NCBI RefSeq assembly: GCF_035978755.1
Contig: NZ_CP108414.1
Location: 62,001-126,000, forward strand
Direction: 5' to 3'
From: Streptomyces sp. NBC_01298
GTDB lineage: Bacteria > Actinomycetota > Actinomycetes > Streptomycetales > Streptomycetaceae
Length of the DNA: 64,000 nucleotides
Under the pieces are notes generated by a model. That model saw only the letters and a program-made list of their open reading frames with translations, ran no database searches and was not told the DNA's origin. Shown here one piece after another: positions 39,962-64,000 of this stretch (within the stretch, counting starts at the first letter, position 1; every line of letters begins with the position of its first letter). The position numbers were made by a program, and so were the translations under genes.

Positions 39962-40561
39962 ATGACCGACTACCTGTCCGCCGCCATGGCGATGCTCGGC
40001 CCGGCCCAGAACCGCTACACGGACCCCGCCGCCTGGGACCGCCTGCACACGGAGCTCGGAATTCGGCTTCCAACCGGCTATCAGACCCTTGTGGACGCGT
40101 ACGCTCCCATCCAGCTCAACGGCCACCTGTCTCTGCATCACCCCGCGACCGCGCGCTGGAATCTCGGCGACTGGATACAGGACACGGCCCGCGCCTGGTC
40201 CGAGGTGTCCTGGGACGAACTTGATCCGGACGAGGCCCCTCGCCTGCTGTTCGGGCTCACAGAGTTGAGCTTCGGAACGCGTAACGGACTGTGGCCAATC
40301 GCTAGCACCAACCGAGGCGAGACGCTGTTCCTCTTGGCTGCGGACGAACCGCTCCCTGGGCTCTTGGTCGAAGACGGCGAAGGCGGCTGGGCGCAGTACG
40401 ACATGAACTTTACTGAATGGCTCTACCGTTACCTCATCGGCCAAGACATGGCCGGCCCCGACACCACAGCCTTTTATCCCCGACCGGTACAGCTGCGCCG
40501 ACTTCCGATGGCCGCCGGCGAACGGCCCGAACCCTGGAGCGGGCCGGACCGCGGAATGTAA
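39962..40561 (+). CDS. SMI1/KNR4 (SUKH) family protein
   Basis: The 199-aa product has TDPAAWDRLHTELGIRLPTG, YQTLVDAYAPIQLNGHLSLH, SFGTRNGLWPIASTNRGETL and GWAQYDMNFTEWLYRYLIGQ. This order (W..L...LG..LP..Y......YG, then WA.T..G...W and a final helix FxxWLxxYL) is that of SUKH-superfamily immunity proteins. In bacteria they neutralise contact-dependent toxins; no toxin lies nearby. GAGGACC precedes the ATG. It starts 42 bp after the IS5 remnant. Confidence 0.8.
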   Translation: MTDYLSAAMAMLGPAQNRYTDPAAWDRLHTELGIRLPTGYQTLVDAYAPIQLNGHLSLHHPATARWNLGDWIQDTARAWSEVSWDELDPDEAPRLLFGLTELSFGTRNGLWPIASTNRGETLFLLAADEPLPGLLVEDGEGGWAQYDMNFTEWLYRYLIGQDMAGPDTTAFYPRPVQLRRLPMAAGERPEPWSGPDRGM

Positions 40562-40966
40562 ACCGAGTGGCGGGGGGGGGGAATTGGCCTTCCCGCTACT
40601 TCACGGAGGCAGGTTCCATTGCGGTGGATGCAATGCGGTCTCCGGCGGAAGTCGGTCTCCTCAATCGAGGAACCCAGGAACGCAGGGCTGGACCGAACCC
40701 CCGCTCTGGAACGACATCACATTGCCGAACGGGGCAGATACGCAGTGGCCTGCCTGGCGGACCATGCCGACGCAGGCTCACTCCTCGCACGGCCTTCGTC
40801 GAGGTCGCAAGACTGAAAGCAGCTGAGGCGCCCGAGACCGCCGCCCTCACATCACACGTCTGTTTTGCCCTGCGCGACGGCCACGCGCCGCCCACGGCTG
40901 GTCGTCGACGGGCGGGCCGGACGCGCCCACGAGGCTGCCAGGCCTTCGCCGTGGCGGTCGGGACGG
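40562..40966. other. Stretch without a supported gene; ten-G run
   Basis: A G10 run lies at 40572-40581. A plus-strand frame at 40584-40826 includes PLWNDITLPNGADTQWPAWR, which looks protein-like, but neither its start nor its family is recognisable. I treat it as eroded sequence. Confidence 0.3.
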
Positions 40967-41608
40967 TCAGGGGCCGGGCAACAGACCGGCCCGGTCGGCG
41001 CACAGCGCAGCCTGTACGCGGCCGGTGACTTCGAGTTTGGTGAAGATGACGCTCACGTGGTCTTTGACGGTGCTGGGCGCCAGGTGCAGGCGCATGCCGA
41101 TGTCGGTGTTGGACAGGCCTGCCGCCATGAGGACCAGCACGGTGCGTTCCCGCGGTGTCAGCCGGGTGGTGTGGTCCGGCTCGAGTGCCCGTGCCGTGTG
41201 GTGGAGGAAGCCGTCCACGACGAGGTGGCTGGTCTCGGAGGAGAGCATGGTCCAGCCCTGGGCGAGGAAACGGACCAGCGGCGGGAACCGGTCGGGGTCG
41301 GTGTCTTTCCGTACGTAGCCGCGGGCACCGCTGCCCAGTGCGAACGCGGCCAGGTCACCGCCCTTGTACCGGGAGAGAACGCAGACTGCCGGCCGGACCG
41401 GAAAGCGGTCGAGAGCGGCACTGACGGCTGGGGCGTCTTCCGGGCAACAGTCGAGGAACACGACGTGCGCCTCTTGCTCGGCGAGAGCGGCGGCCGCGTC
41501 CGAGACGGGAACCGCGCCCGTGGTGGTGATGTCCGGCACGGTGTCGAAAACGTGTTTCAGACCGGCTCTGATCAGCGGTTCATCGTCGATAACCACGACT
41601 TCGATCAT
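40967..41608 (-). CDS. NarL/LuxR-type response regulator
   Basis: The 213-aa product has a receiver domain (MIEVVVIDDEPLIRAGLKHV with paired acids, VVFLDCCPED with the phospho-Asp in FLDC, and a Lys-containing end GARGYVRKDT). It also has a GerE HTH (LTPRERTVLVLMAAGLSNTD, IGMRLHLAPSTVKDHVSVIF, TKLEVTGRVQAAL). The sequence around the phosphorylation site departs somewhat from the usual DxxMP. No histidine kinase is next to it. I chose ATG 41608, which gives the standard receiver start; a GTG or ATG 10 codons upstream is possible. It may control the small exported and membrane proteins beside it. Confidence 0.85.
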   Translation of the reverse strand: MIEVVVIDDEPLIRAGLKHVFDTVPDITTTGAVPVSDAAAALAEQEAHVVFLDCCPEDAPAVSAALDRFPVRPAVCVLSRYKGGDLAAFALGSGARGYVRKDTDPDRFPPLVRFLAQGWTMLSSETSHLVVDGFLHHTARALEPDHTTRLTPRERTVLVLMAAGLSNTDIGMRLHLAPSTVKDHVSVIFTKLEVTGRVQAALCADRAGLLPGP

Positions 41609-41807
41609 GACGCTCCCACCAGGAGACCCCTGTGCCATTGTTCCCGGTGCCGCCGCAGAGGAAACCGGGACCCCGGGAGCCAGATCGACCCGTACGTCTC
41701 AGGGGGCGGGACCGGGGACCGGAACCGGGTTCGACACGCAAAAGCGTGCACGGTGAAGCTGGTCGTGCGGCCTCCTCTCCTGGCTGAGACGGCCGCACGC
41801 GCGACGG
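41609..41807. other. Short gap between regulator and membrane protein genes
   Basis: No gene or convincing promoter is visible in these ~200 bp. Confidence 0.3.
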
Positions 41808-41984
41808 TCAGCCGCTGGCGGGGTCCGAGGGCTTGCGGCCGTCGACCCTGCCGAGCCCATAGGTCATGACACCGACGACGACCGCGGTCGCGACGAGCTC
41901 GCCCCAGTACGGGATGCTCAGGAAGCGATTGACGAGCACCAGCACGGTGAACGCCACGGCCAAGATGATGATTCTGGACAGCAT
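41808..41984 (-). CDS. Small membrane protein
   Basis: The 58-aa product, MLSRIIILAVAFTVLVLVNR and LSIPYWGELVATAVVVGVMT, has two hydrophobic segments and a basic, Pro-rich end. The ATG at 41984 starts it tightly at the first membrane segment; a GTG at 42083 would add 33 hydrophilic residues. It lies on the same strand as a 98-aa membrane protein and a LuxR regulator. Function unknown. Confidence 0.55.
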   Translation of the reverse strand: MLSRIIILAVAFTVLVLVNRFLSIPYWGELVATAVVVGVMTYGLGRVDGRKPSDPASG

Positions 41985-42088
41985 GCGCGGATGGTCCTGT
42001 TCAGTCGAGGAGAGGGGTTTTGCAGCCAGCCGCACGGTGTTCACGGGGATCTCCCGGGCCGCCTTCTCGTTGCCCCGGCCCACGATGG

Positions 42089-42385
42089 TCAGGCGTCATT
42101 CGCCGCTGCGAGAGCCGTGATGAACCCGGCAATCAGCACGAGCCCCCACAGGCCGGGGGAAGGCCGGGTGCGCCTGACGCCGGCGAGCACGAAACCGGCG
42201 GCGATCCCGAACACAGCGGCGCCTTGGAGCAGCCAGGCCCAAAAGTGCAGATGGGTGGATCCGTTGCGCGCGGCGGTGCGTGCGATGGCAGCTGGGACCA
42301 TCAGGAGGGCGAAGCCGAGGGCTACGGAGTCCGGTGTGGTCGGGCGCCTGCGAGGGCCGTGGCTCTGACTGGGCGTGGGGGGCAT
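42089..42385 (-). CDS. Small integral membrane protein
   Basis: The 98-aa product has three hydrophobic stretches: VALGFALLMVPAAIARTAAR, HFWAWLLQGAAVFGIAAGFV and GLWGLVLIAGFITALAAAND. The membrane topology is clear, but there is no recognised family. The stop is about 100 bp before the 58-aa membrane gene; the two may form one unit. Confidence 0.55.
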   Translation of the reverse strand: MPPTPSQSHGPRRRPTTPDSVALGFALLMVPAAIARTAARNGSTHLHFWAWLLQGAAVFGIAAGFVLAGVRRTRPSPGLWGLVLIAGFITALAAANDA

Positions 42386-42464
42386 GGATGTGACTGTGCC
42401 GTTTCTGTGGCGGGGTCGCTCCCGGCCCGGGAACCCGTCCGTGTTCCCGGGCCGGGACGGTGTT

Positions 42465-42902
42465 CTACTGGGTCAGGCTTGCGAGGTAATTGATGGCCTC
42501 GTTCTGGGCTGCGCCGCCGAGGACGACCCAGGCGCCGCGCACTACGATGTTCTGCTTGCCGATCCATGCCTGGAAGGCGCCGTGCCCGGCCTTTGCCTTG
42601 CCGATGGCGGCCTTGAACAGCTTGGGCGAGCCCTTGAGCTTGTCGATGAACGCCCGCCACGGGATCTTGACGCCGTAGCCGTGCTGGGGCCGGTCATCGC
42701 CGGAGAGCTCCTGGGCCAGCCGCTGCCACTGAGCAACCTCCGCCTCGTTCAGCTCGATCGTCTCGTTGCCGAGCTGCAGGACGTTCGCCGACTGCGCGGG
42801 GGCGGGGGCTGGCGTCGATGCGGCGACCGCGGCCTGGGAGCCGACGCCCAGGGTGACGGCCGTTGCCAGGGATATCGCGATGGTGCGTGCGCTGAAGCGC
42901 AT
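42465..42902 (-). CDS. Small secreted protein of unknown function
   Basis: The 145-aa product has a Sec signal (MRFSARTIAISLATAVTLGV, cleavage near AVA-AST) and a mature domain LQLGNETIELNEAEVAQWQR, FIDKLKGSPKLFKAAIGKAK and WVVLGGAAQNEAINYLASLT. The last part, small and amphipathic and ending with a Gly/Ala-rich helix, recalls short Streptomyces exported peptides such as bacteriocin-like ones, but no family can be named. The ATG at 42902 has GGAGG upstream. Confidence 0.6.
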   Translation of the reverse strand: MRFSARTIAISLATAVTLGVGSQAAVAASTPAPAPAQSANVLQLGNETIELNEAEVAQWQRLAQELSGDDRPQHGYGVKIPWRAFIDKLKGSPKLFKAAIGKAKAGHGAFQAWIGKQNIVVRGAWVVLGGAAQNEAINYLASLTQ

Positions 42903-42961
42903 GTATTTCCTCCAAGAATCAGCCGGTCCTCCCGGCCACGGCAACAGTCTTATTTCTGCGC

Positions 42962-43315
42962 TCACTTGGAGGTAGTGGACCTTGGGGCCGGTGTCCCGCC
43001 GGGCACCGGAACGGCGCCGGCCGCCTGCCCACACAGCTCACGGTGGTGCTGGTGCGCCACCAAGGCCGCGCCAAGACGAGAGGACACCCGCAGCTTCTCC
43101 AGAATGCTCGTCACGTGCTTCTTCGTGGTGCGCTCCACCACGCCGAGGCGGTAGGCGATCGACGCGTTTCCCGCTCCCCCGGCCAGCAGGAGAAGAACCT
43201 GCCGCTCCCGGGGGGTCAGCGTCACGATCTCCCGCCGCCGCCAAGCAGCAGGTTCCCCCAGCCCGCACCCGCAGGAAGCCAGGCCAGAGTGCTCGAAGCT
43301 CTCCACAGAAGTCAT
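42962..43315 (-). CDS. Stand-alone LuxR/GerE-type regulator
   Basis: The 117-aa product holds a single GerE HTH (VTLTPRERQVLLLLAGGAGN, ASIAYRLGVVERTTKKHVTS, ILEKLRVSSRLGAALVAHQH) preceded by ~35 residues with three Cys (ASCGCGLGEP) and no receiver domain. The Cys pair might bind metal or form a redox switch. The start at ATG 43315 is preferred; another ATG at 43342 is possible. It lies 59 bp upstream of the secreted protein gene on the same strand and probably regulates it. Confidence 0.7.
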   Translation of the reverse strand: MTSVESFEHSGLASCGCGLGEPAAWRRREIVTLTPRERQVLLLLAGGAGNASIAYRLGVVERTTKKHVTSILEKLRVSSRLGAALVAHQHHRELCGQAAGAVPVPGGTPAPRSTTSK

Positions 43316-43551
43316 GTTCCGTTCTACGTCGTCGTGCCACATGTACCGGAACGGATCCTCACCCAGATGCTGCCCCCACGGCAGGCGCCGAACGTCTACC
43401 ACTGCCCCCGCCACCCGGTGGGGTGCCGACGACTGACACACCGACGCAAGGGGCGTGAGCGGGCGTCTGCAGCCGCACGCCATCATCATGACGACCCGCA
43501 CGATCACCCCGACTTGGCATGGCCTCAGCTGTGCCCGGCAAGGAACGCGAC

Positions 43552-43893
43552 ATGCACCGCCTCCCGCGCTCCCTTGCCCAGGCCGGCGACCCATGCGATC
43601 CGCAGAACCACATGCACGGGCTCTACCCGAAGCTCGGCCACATCAGGGTCTACGAGCACCAGCACGGCCGGCCCCTGCTCTCAGCGCCCGTCGTCGCCAC
43701 GGCAACCGGCCGACCCGGGGCCGGCTTTGCCGAACATGCCTCACAGCTCGGCTTCGAAGCCGCCGAAGATCCAGGGTTCTGGGAGCATCAGGTCGCACGG
43801 GCAGTGCGCTTCTGGTCCGCTGATGACCGGGTCATGCTGATGGACTCCGCTACGGACCAGGTGCCCCGGCCACGGAGCCATCGCCGCAGGTGA
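43552..43893 (+). CDS. Hypothetical protein, C-terminus truncated by IS5 debris
   Basis: The frame reads MHRLPRSLAQAGDPCDPQNH, MHGLYPKLGHIRVYEHQHGR, PLLSAPVVATATGRPGAGFA and GFEAAEDPGFWEHQVARAVR. The composition is natural until about residue 98 (VMLMDSATDQ), where IS5 sequence begins on the opposite strand; the last ~15 codons are accidental. Family not recognised with certainty. The start is the second ATG, with GAACGCGAC before it. Confidence 0.5.
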   Translation: MHRLPRSLAQAGDPCDPQNHMHGLYPKLGHIRVYEHQHGRPLLSAPVVATATGRPGAGFAEHASQLGFEAAEDPGFWEHQVARAVRFWSADDRVMLMDSATDQVPRPRSHRRR

Positions 43894-43968
43894 GGGTAGT
43901 CGTAGCCCTTGTCCCCGTGGAGCTTGTCGGGCCGTCGGCACCTGCGGATCGGCGGTATCGACGCAACG
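43861..43968 (-). mobile_element. IS5-family transposase fragment
   Basis: The minus strand reads SIPPIRRCRRPDKLHGDKGY and DYPHLRRWLRGRG, the block around the second catalytic Asp of IS5-type transposases (HGDKGYD). It corresponds to the part missing from the remnant at 39469-39920. It has no element ends visible. Confidence 0.6.
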
Positions 43969-44521
43969 CGCAGCAGCTCCGTCTCACGGACCTGGCGCGG
44001 CAACCGCGCCAGGTCCCCGCGCGCTCGGTCACCGTCAGCGCCCGGGTGCTCGCCGGGCAGCTCGCAGGGGCTGGCTCCCCGCACCGCGAGGCTCGACGGG
44101 CGGGGAGCCGACGGGACTGTCAGCCCGCCCGGAGGTGGAGCGTGGTGATCGCTACCAGCGCGCCGCCACACCTGACTCCGCCGATTCCCCGCAGAGGTCC
44201 GAGGCGGGGACTGGCCTGCATGGTCCTGGGCGAATCACGCCCCCGTGGTCGGCTCGGCCGAGCCCCCGGCCCGTGACTGGTGGCGTTGACGGCCGCAGGT
44301 GCCTTGCGTCAACCGTGATCTGGTCCCCGTAGAGGGCGTCATCAGCCGCGGAGGTGGGGCGGCGAAGTGGTCACGCGCATGCGGTACCGAGGACTTTTCC
44401 GGGTGGATCGGGGCTCGTCAAGAGACGTATTAGTGGGACTTTCGGGACCCCGCGGCCGTCGCGGAGAGTGGCGTCACGTCGTCGTTGATCGACCGATCCG
44501 ACTGAGGAGACTGACCACCGC
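43969..44521. promoter_or_regulatory. Upstream region of the NRPS genes
   Basis: No gene is visible between the IS5 fragment and the NRPS start. AGGAG (44504-44508) serves as the ribosome site, slightly distant. The last 150 bp are the probable promoter region. I see no palindromic iron box of the DmdR/IdeR kind (TTAGGTTAGG...) in it. Confidence 0.45.
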
Positions 44522-63006
<18,485 letters not shown>

Positions 63007-63079
63007 GCCACCCCGGCCCGATTCCCCTTCCGCACACCGATCCGTCCTTCCGCACCACCGATCCGTCCTGGAGAACACC

Positions 63080-63280
63080 GTGAACGACGCGTCCCCGCAG
63101 CAGTACCTGGTCGTGGCCAACGACGAGGAGCAGTACTCCCTCTGGGAGGCCGGCCGGTCCGTCCCGCCGGGCTGGCACGACCAGGGCGTGGCCGGCACCA
63201 AGGAGGCGTGCCTGGAGCACATCGAGCGGGTGTGGACCGACATGCGCCCGCTGAGCCTGCGCATGAACCCGGCCGGCTGA
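63080..63280 (+). CDS. MbtH-like protein (NRPS adenylation chaperone)
   Basis: The 66-aa product has the family signature: QQYLVVANDEEQYSLWEAGR, SVPPGWHDQGVAGTKEACLE and HIERVWTDMRPLSLRMN (NxExQxSLW, P.GW, TDxRPxSLR). MbtH proteins bind adenylation domains and are needed for their folding or activity. The GTG at 63080 has GGAG upstream. It lies 73 bp after the NRPS and is surely part of this cluster, implying that at least one of the A domains is MbtH-dependent. Confidence 0.93.
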   Translation: MNDASPQQYLVVANDEEQYSLWEAGRSVPPGWHDQGVAGTKEACLEHIERVWTDMRPLSLRMNPAG

Positions 63281-63303
63281 CCCGACGATCCCCGGGCACC
63301 ACG

Positions 63304-63340
63304 CCGCTCCGGCGGTCCGCGTCGCGGGCCGCCGGAGCGG
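63304..63340. terminator. Inverted repeat between mbtH-like and MFS genes
   Basis: CCGCTCCGGCGG and its exact complement flank a 13-nt loop, 23 bp after the mbtH stop. It may terminate or attenuate transcription into the exporter gene. Confidence 0.55.
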
Positions 63341-63366
63341 TACGGCGGTGCCGGAAGGAACCCCGT

Positions 63367-64000
63367 ATGACCGGCTCGTACCCGGGCGGCTGCGCATCGT
63401 CGCGCCGCCCCACCCCGCTGGCCGCCCTGGTGGCGGCCTCCGGGATCTCCTCGCTCGGCATGGCCGCGACCCTGGTCGCCGTGCCGTGGTTCGTCCTGCA
63501 CAGCACCGGCAGCGGCACCCGGACGGGGCTCGTCGCCACCGCCGAGGTGCTGGGCCTGCTGTGTTCCGCCGTGCTCGCGGGTCCGGTGGTCGACCGGCTG
63601 CCCGTACGCGCGACGAGCGTGGGGGCGGACCTGCTGACGGCCGCGGCGATCAGCCTGATCCCGCTCCTGCGCTCCTGGGACGCGCTATCCCTGCCCGTCC
63701 TGATCGTCCTGGTCTTCCTGGTGGGAGCCGCCCGCGGGCCGTCCGACACCGCCAAGCAACTGCTGCTGCCCGATGCGATGGAACGCGCCGGGGTGACGGC
63801 GGAGCGGGCCACCGGATGCGTGGAGGGAGCCCGCCGGATCGGCATGATGGCGGGGGCGCCGCTGGCCGGTCTACTCATCTCGACGGTCGGCCCCGTACGC
63901 ACCCTGTACGCGGACATGGCGGCGATGGCGCTGTGCGCCCTGCTCGTGGCGGCCCTGGTCCCGGTGGCGGCGCGGGCCCGGCCGGCCGGCGGGGCGCCGG
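63367..64000 (+). CDS. MFS exporter, N-terminal part (runs off window)
   Basis: The first 211 residues contain membrane segments from PLAALVAASGISSLGMAATL, TGLVATAEVLGLLCSAVLAG, PVVDRLPVRATSVGADLLTA, SLPVLIVLVFLVGAARGPSD and RIGMMAGAPLAGLLISTVGP. The pattern, with PVVDR in loop 2-3, is of DHA3-type exporters to which the enterobactin exporter EntS belongs. GGAAGG precedes the ATG. Directly behind the NRPS and MbtH genes it is the probable product exporter. The C-terminal half lies outside the window. Confidence 0.82.
   Translation, partial: MTGSYPGGCASSRRPTPLAALVAASGISSLGMAATLVAVPWFVLHSTGSGTRTGLVATAEVLGLLCSAVLAGPVVDRLPVRATSVGADLLTAAAISLIPLLRSWDALSLPVLIVLVFLVGAARGPSDTAKQLLLPDAMERAGVTAERATGCVEGARRIGMMAGAPLAGLLISTVGPVRTLYADMAAMALCALLVAALVPVAARARPAGGAP

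Noticed and set aside
43969..44521. Search for an iron box (IdeR/DmdR) before the NRPS, as expected for a siderophore cluster
   Set aside because: No 19-bp palindrome of the TTAGGTTAGGCTAACCTAA kind was seen, so iron control is not claimed.

Overview
The window looks like a piece of a Streptomyces-type (high-GC actinomycete) linear chromosome, probably an accessory or sub-telomeric region. Supporting this are the very high GC content, GTG and TTG starts, a WhiB-family gene, many Streptomyces-style secreted and hypothetical proteins, and a large modular NRPS. Only coding potential and motifs read by eye support the calls; no search was run.

Layout. Positions 1-9.5 kb are a graveyard of broken genes: the tail of a tyrosine integrase, a frameshifted zinc-ribbon/XerD-like recombinase, the ATPase end of a histidine kinase, three remnants of an HNH (DUF1524-like) nuclease, a sliver of Ku, an IS256 fragment, two copies of an unknown gene and a 32-nt copy of a tRNA 3' end with a hairpin beside it (a likely att scar). 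One intact secreted FG-GAP/VCBS repeat protein (5.3-7.0 kb) sits in the middle. Positions 9.9-14.8 kb hold a secreted metzincin-like metalloprotease, a VanX-like D,D-dipeptidase beside IS630 debris, a broken photolyase-related gene, a fasciclin protein, an SRPBCC protein and a broken formylglycine-generating-enzyme-like gene. Positions 14.9-22.1 kb hold two divergent glycosyltransferases and a TetR / MFS exporter / TetX-like monooxygenase cassette. Positions 22-27.3 kb are again eroded (IS110 fragment, DNA-ligase-like sliver, lipoprotein, relic of an NRPS adenylation-carrier protein).

Positions 27.4-33.3 kb carry a coherent block: a GntR/UTRA regulator, a PTS EIIC sugar permease, a double-wHTH GntR-like protein overlapping a tryptophanyl-tRNA synthetase, and a FUSC-family membrane protein. 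The regulator and the permease share the same 11-bp-period direct repeat in front of them. Positions 33.4-35.1 kb hold a compact PPOX/RidA/flavin-reductase operon. Positions 35.7-44 kb hold an Imm49 immunity protein, WhiB, secreted proteins, a SUKH (SMI1/KNR4) protein, two LuxR-type regulators, small membrane proteins and pieces of an IS5-family transposase.

The last 20 kb (44.5-64 kb) is the main system: two overlapping NRPS genes (2633 and 3528 aa), an MbtH-like protein and the start of an MFS exporter. The line reads C(EntF-like starter)-A1-T-E-C-A2-T / C-A3-T-C-A4-T-C-A5-T-TE. By specificity residues A2 is serine and A5 glycine; A3 looks hydrophobic, A1 has an Asp at position 278, and A4 has a code I do not recognise. 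The predicted product is an N-capped pentapeptide, cap-D-X-Ser-(hydrophobic)-Y-Gly. The first half matches the architecture of catecholate siderophore synthetases that make aryl-D-(basic)-Ser units, but no aryl-acid genes lie inside the window.
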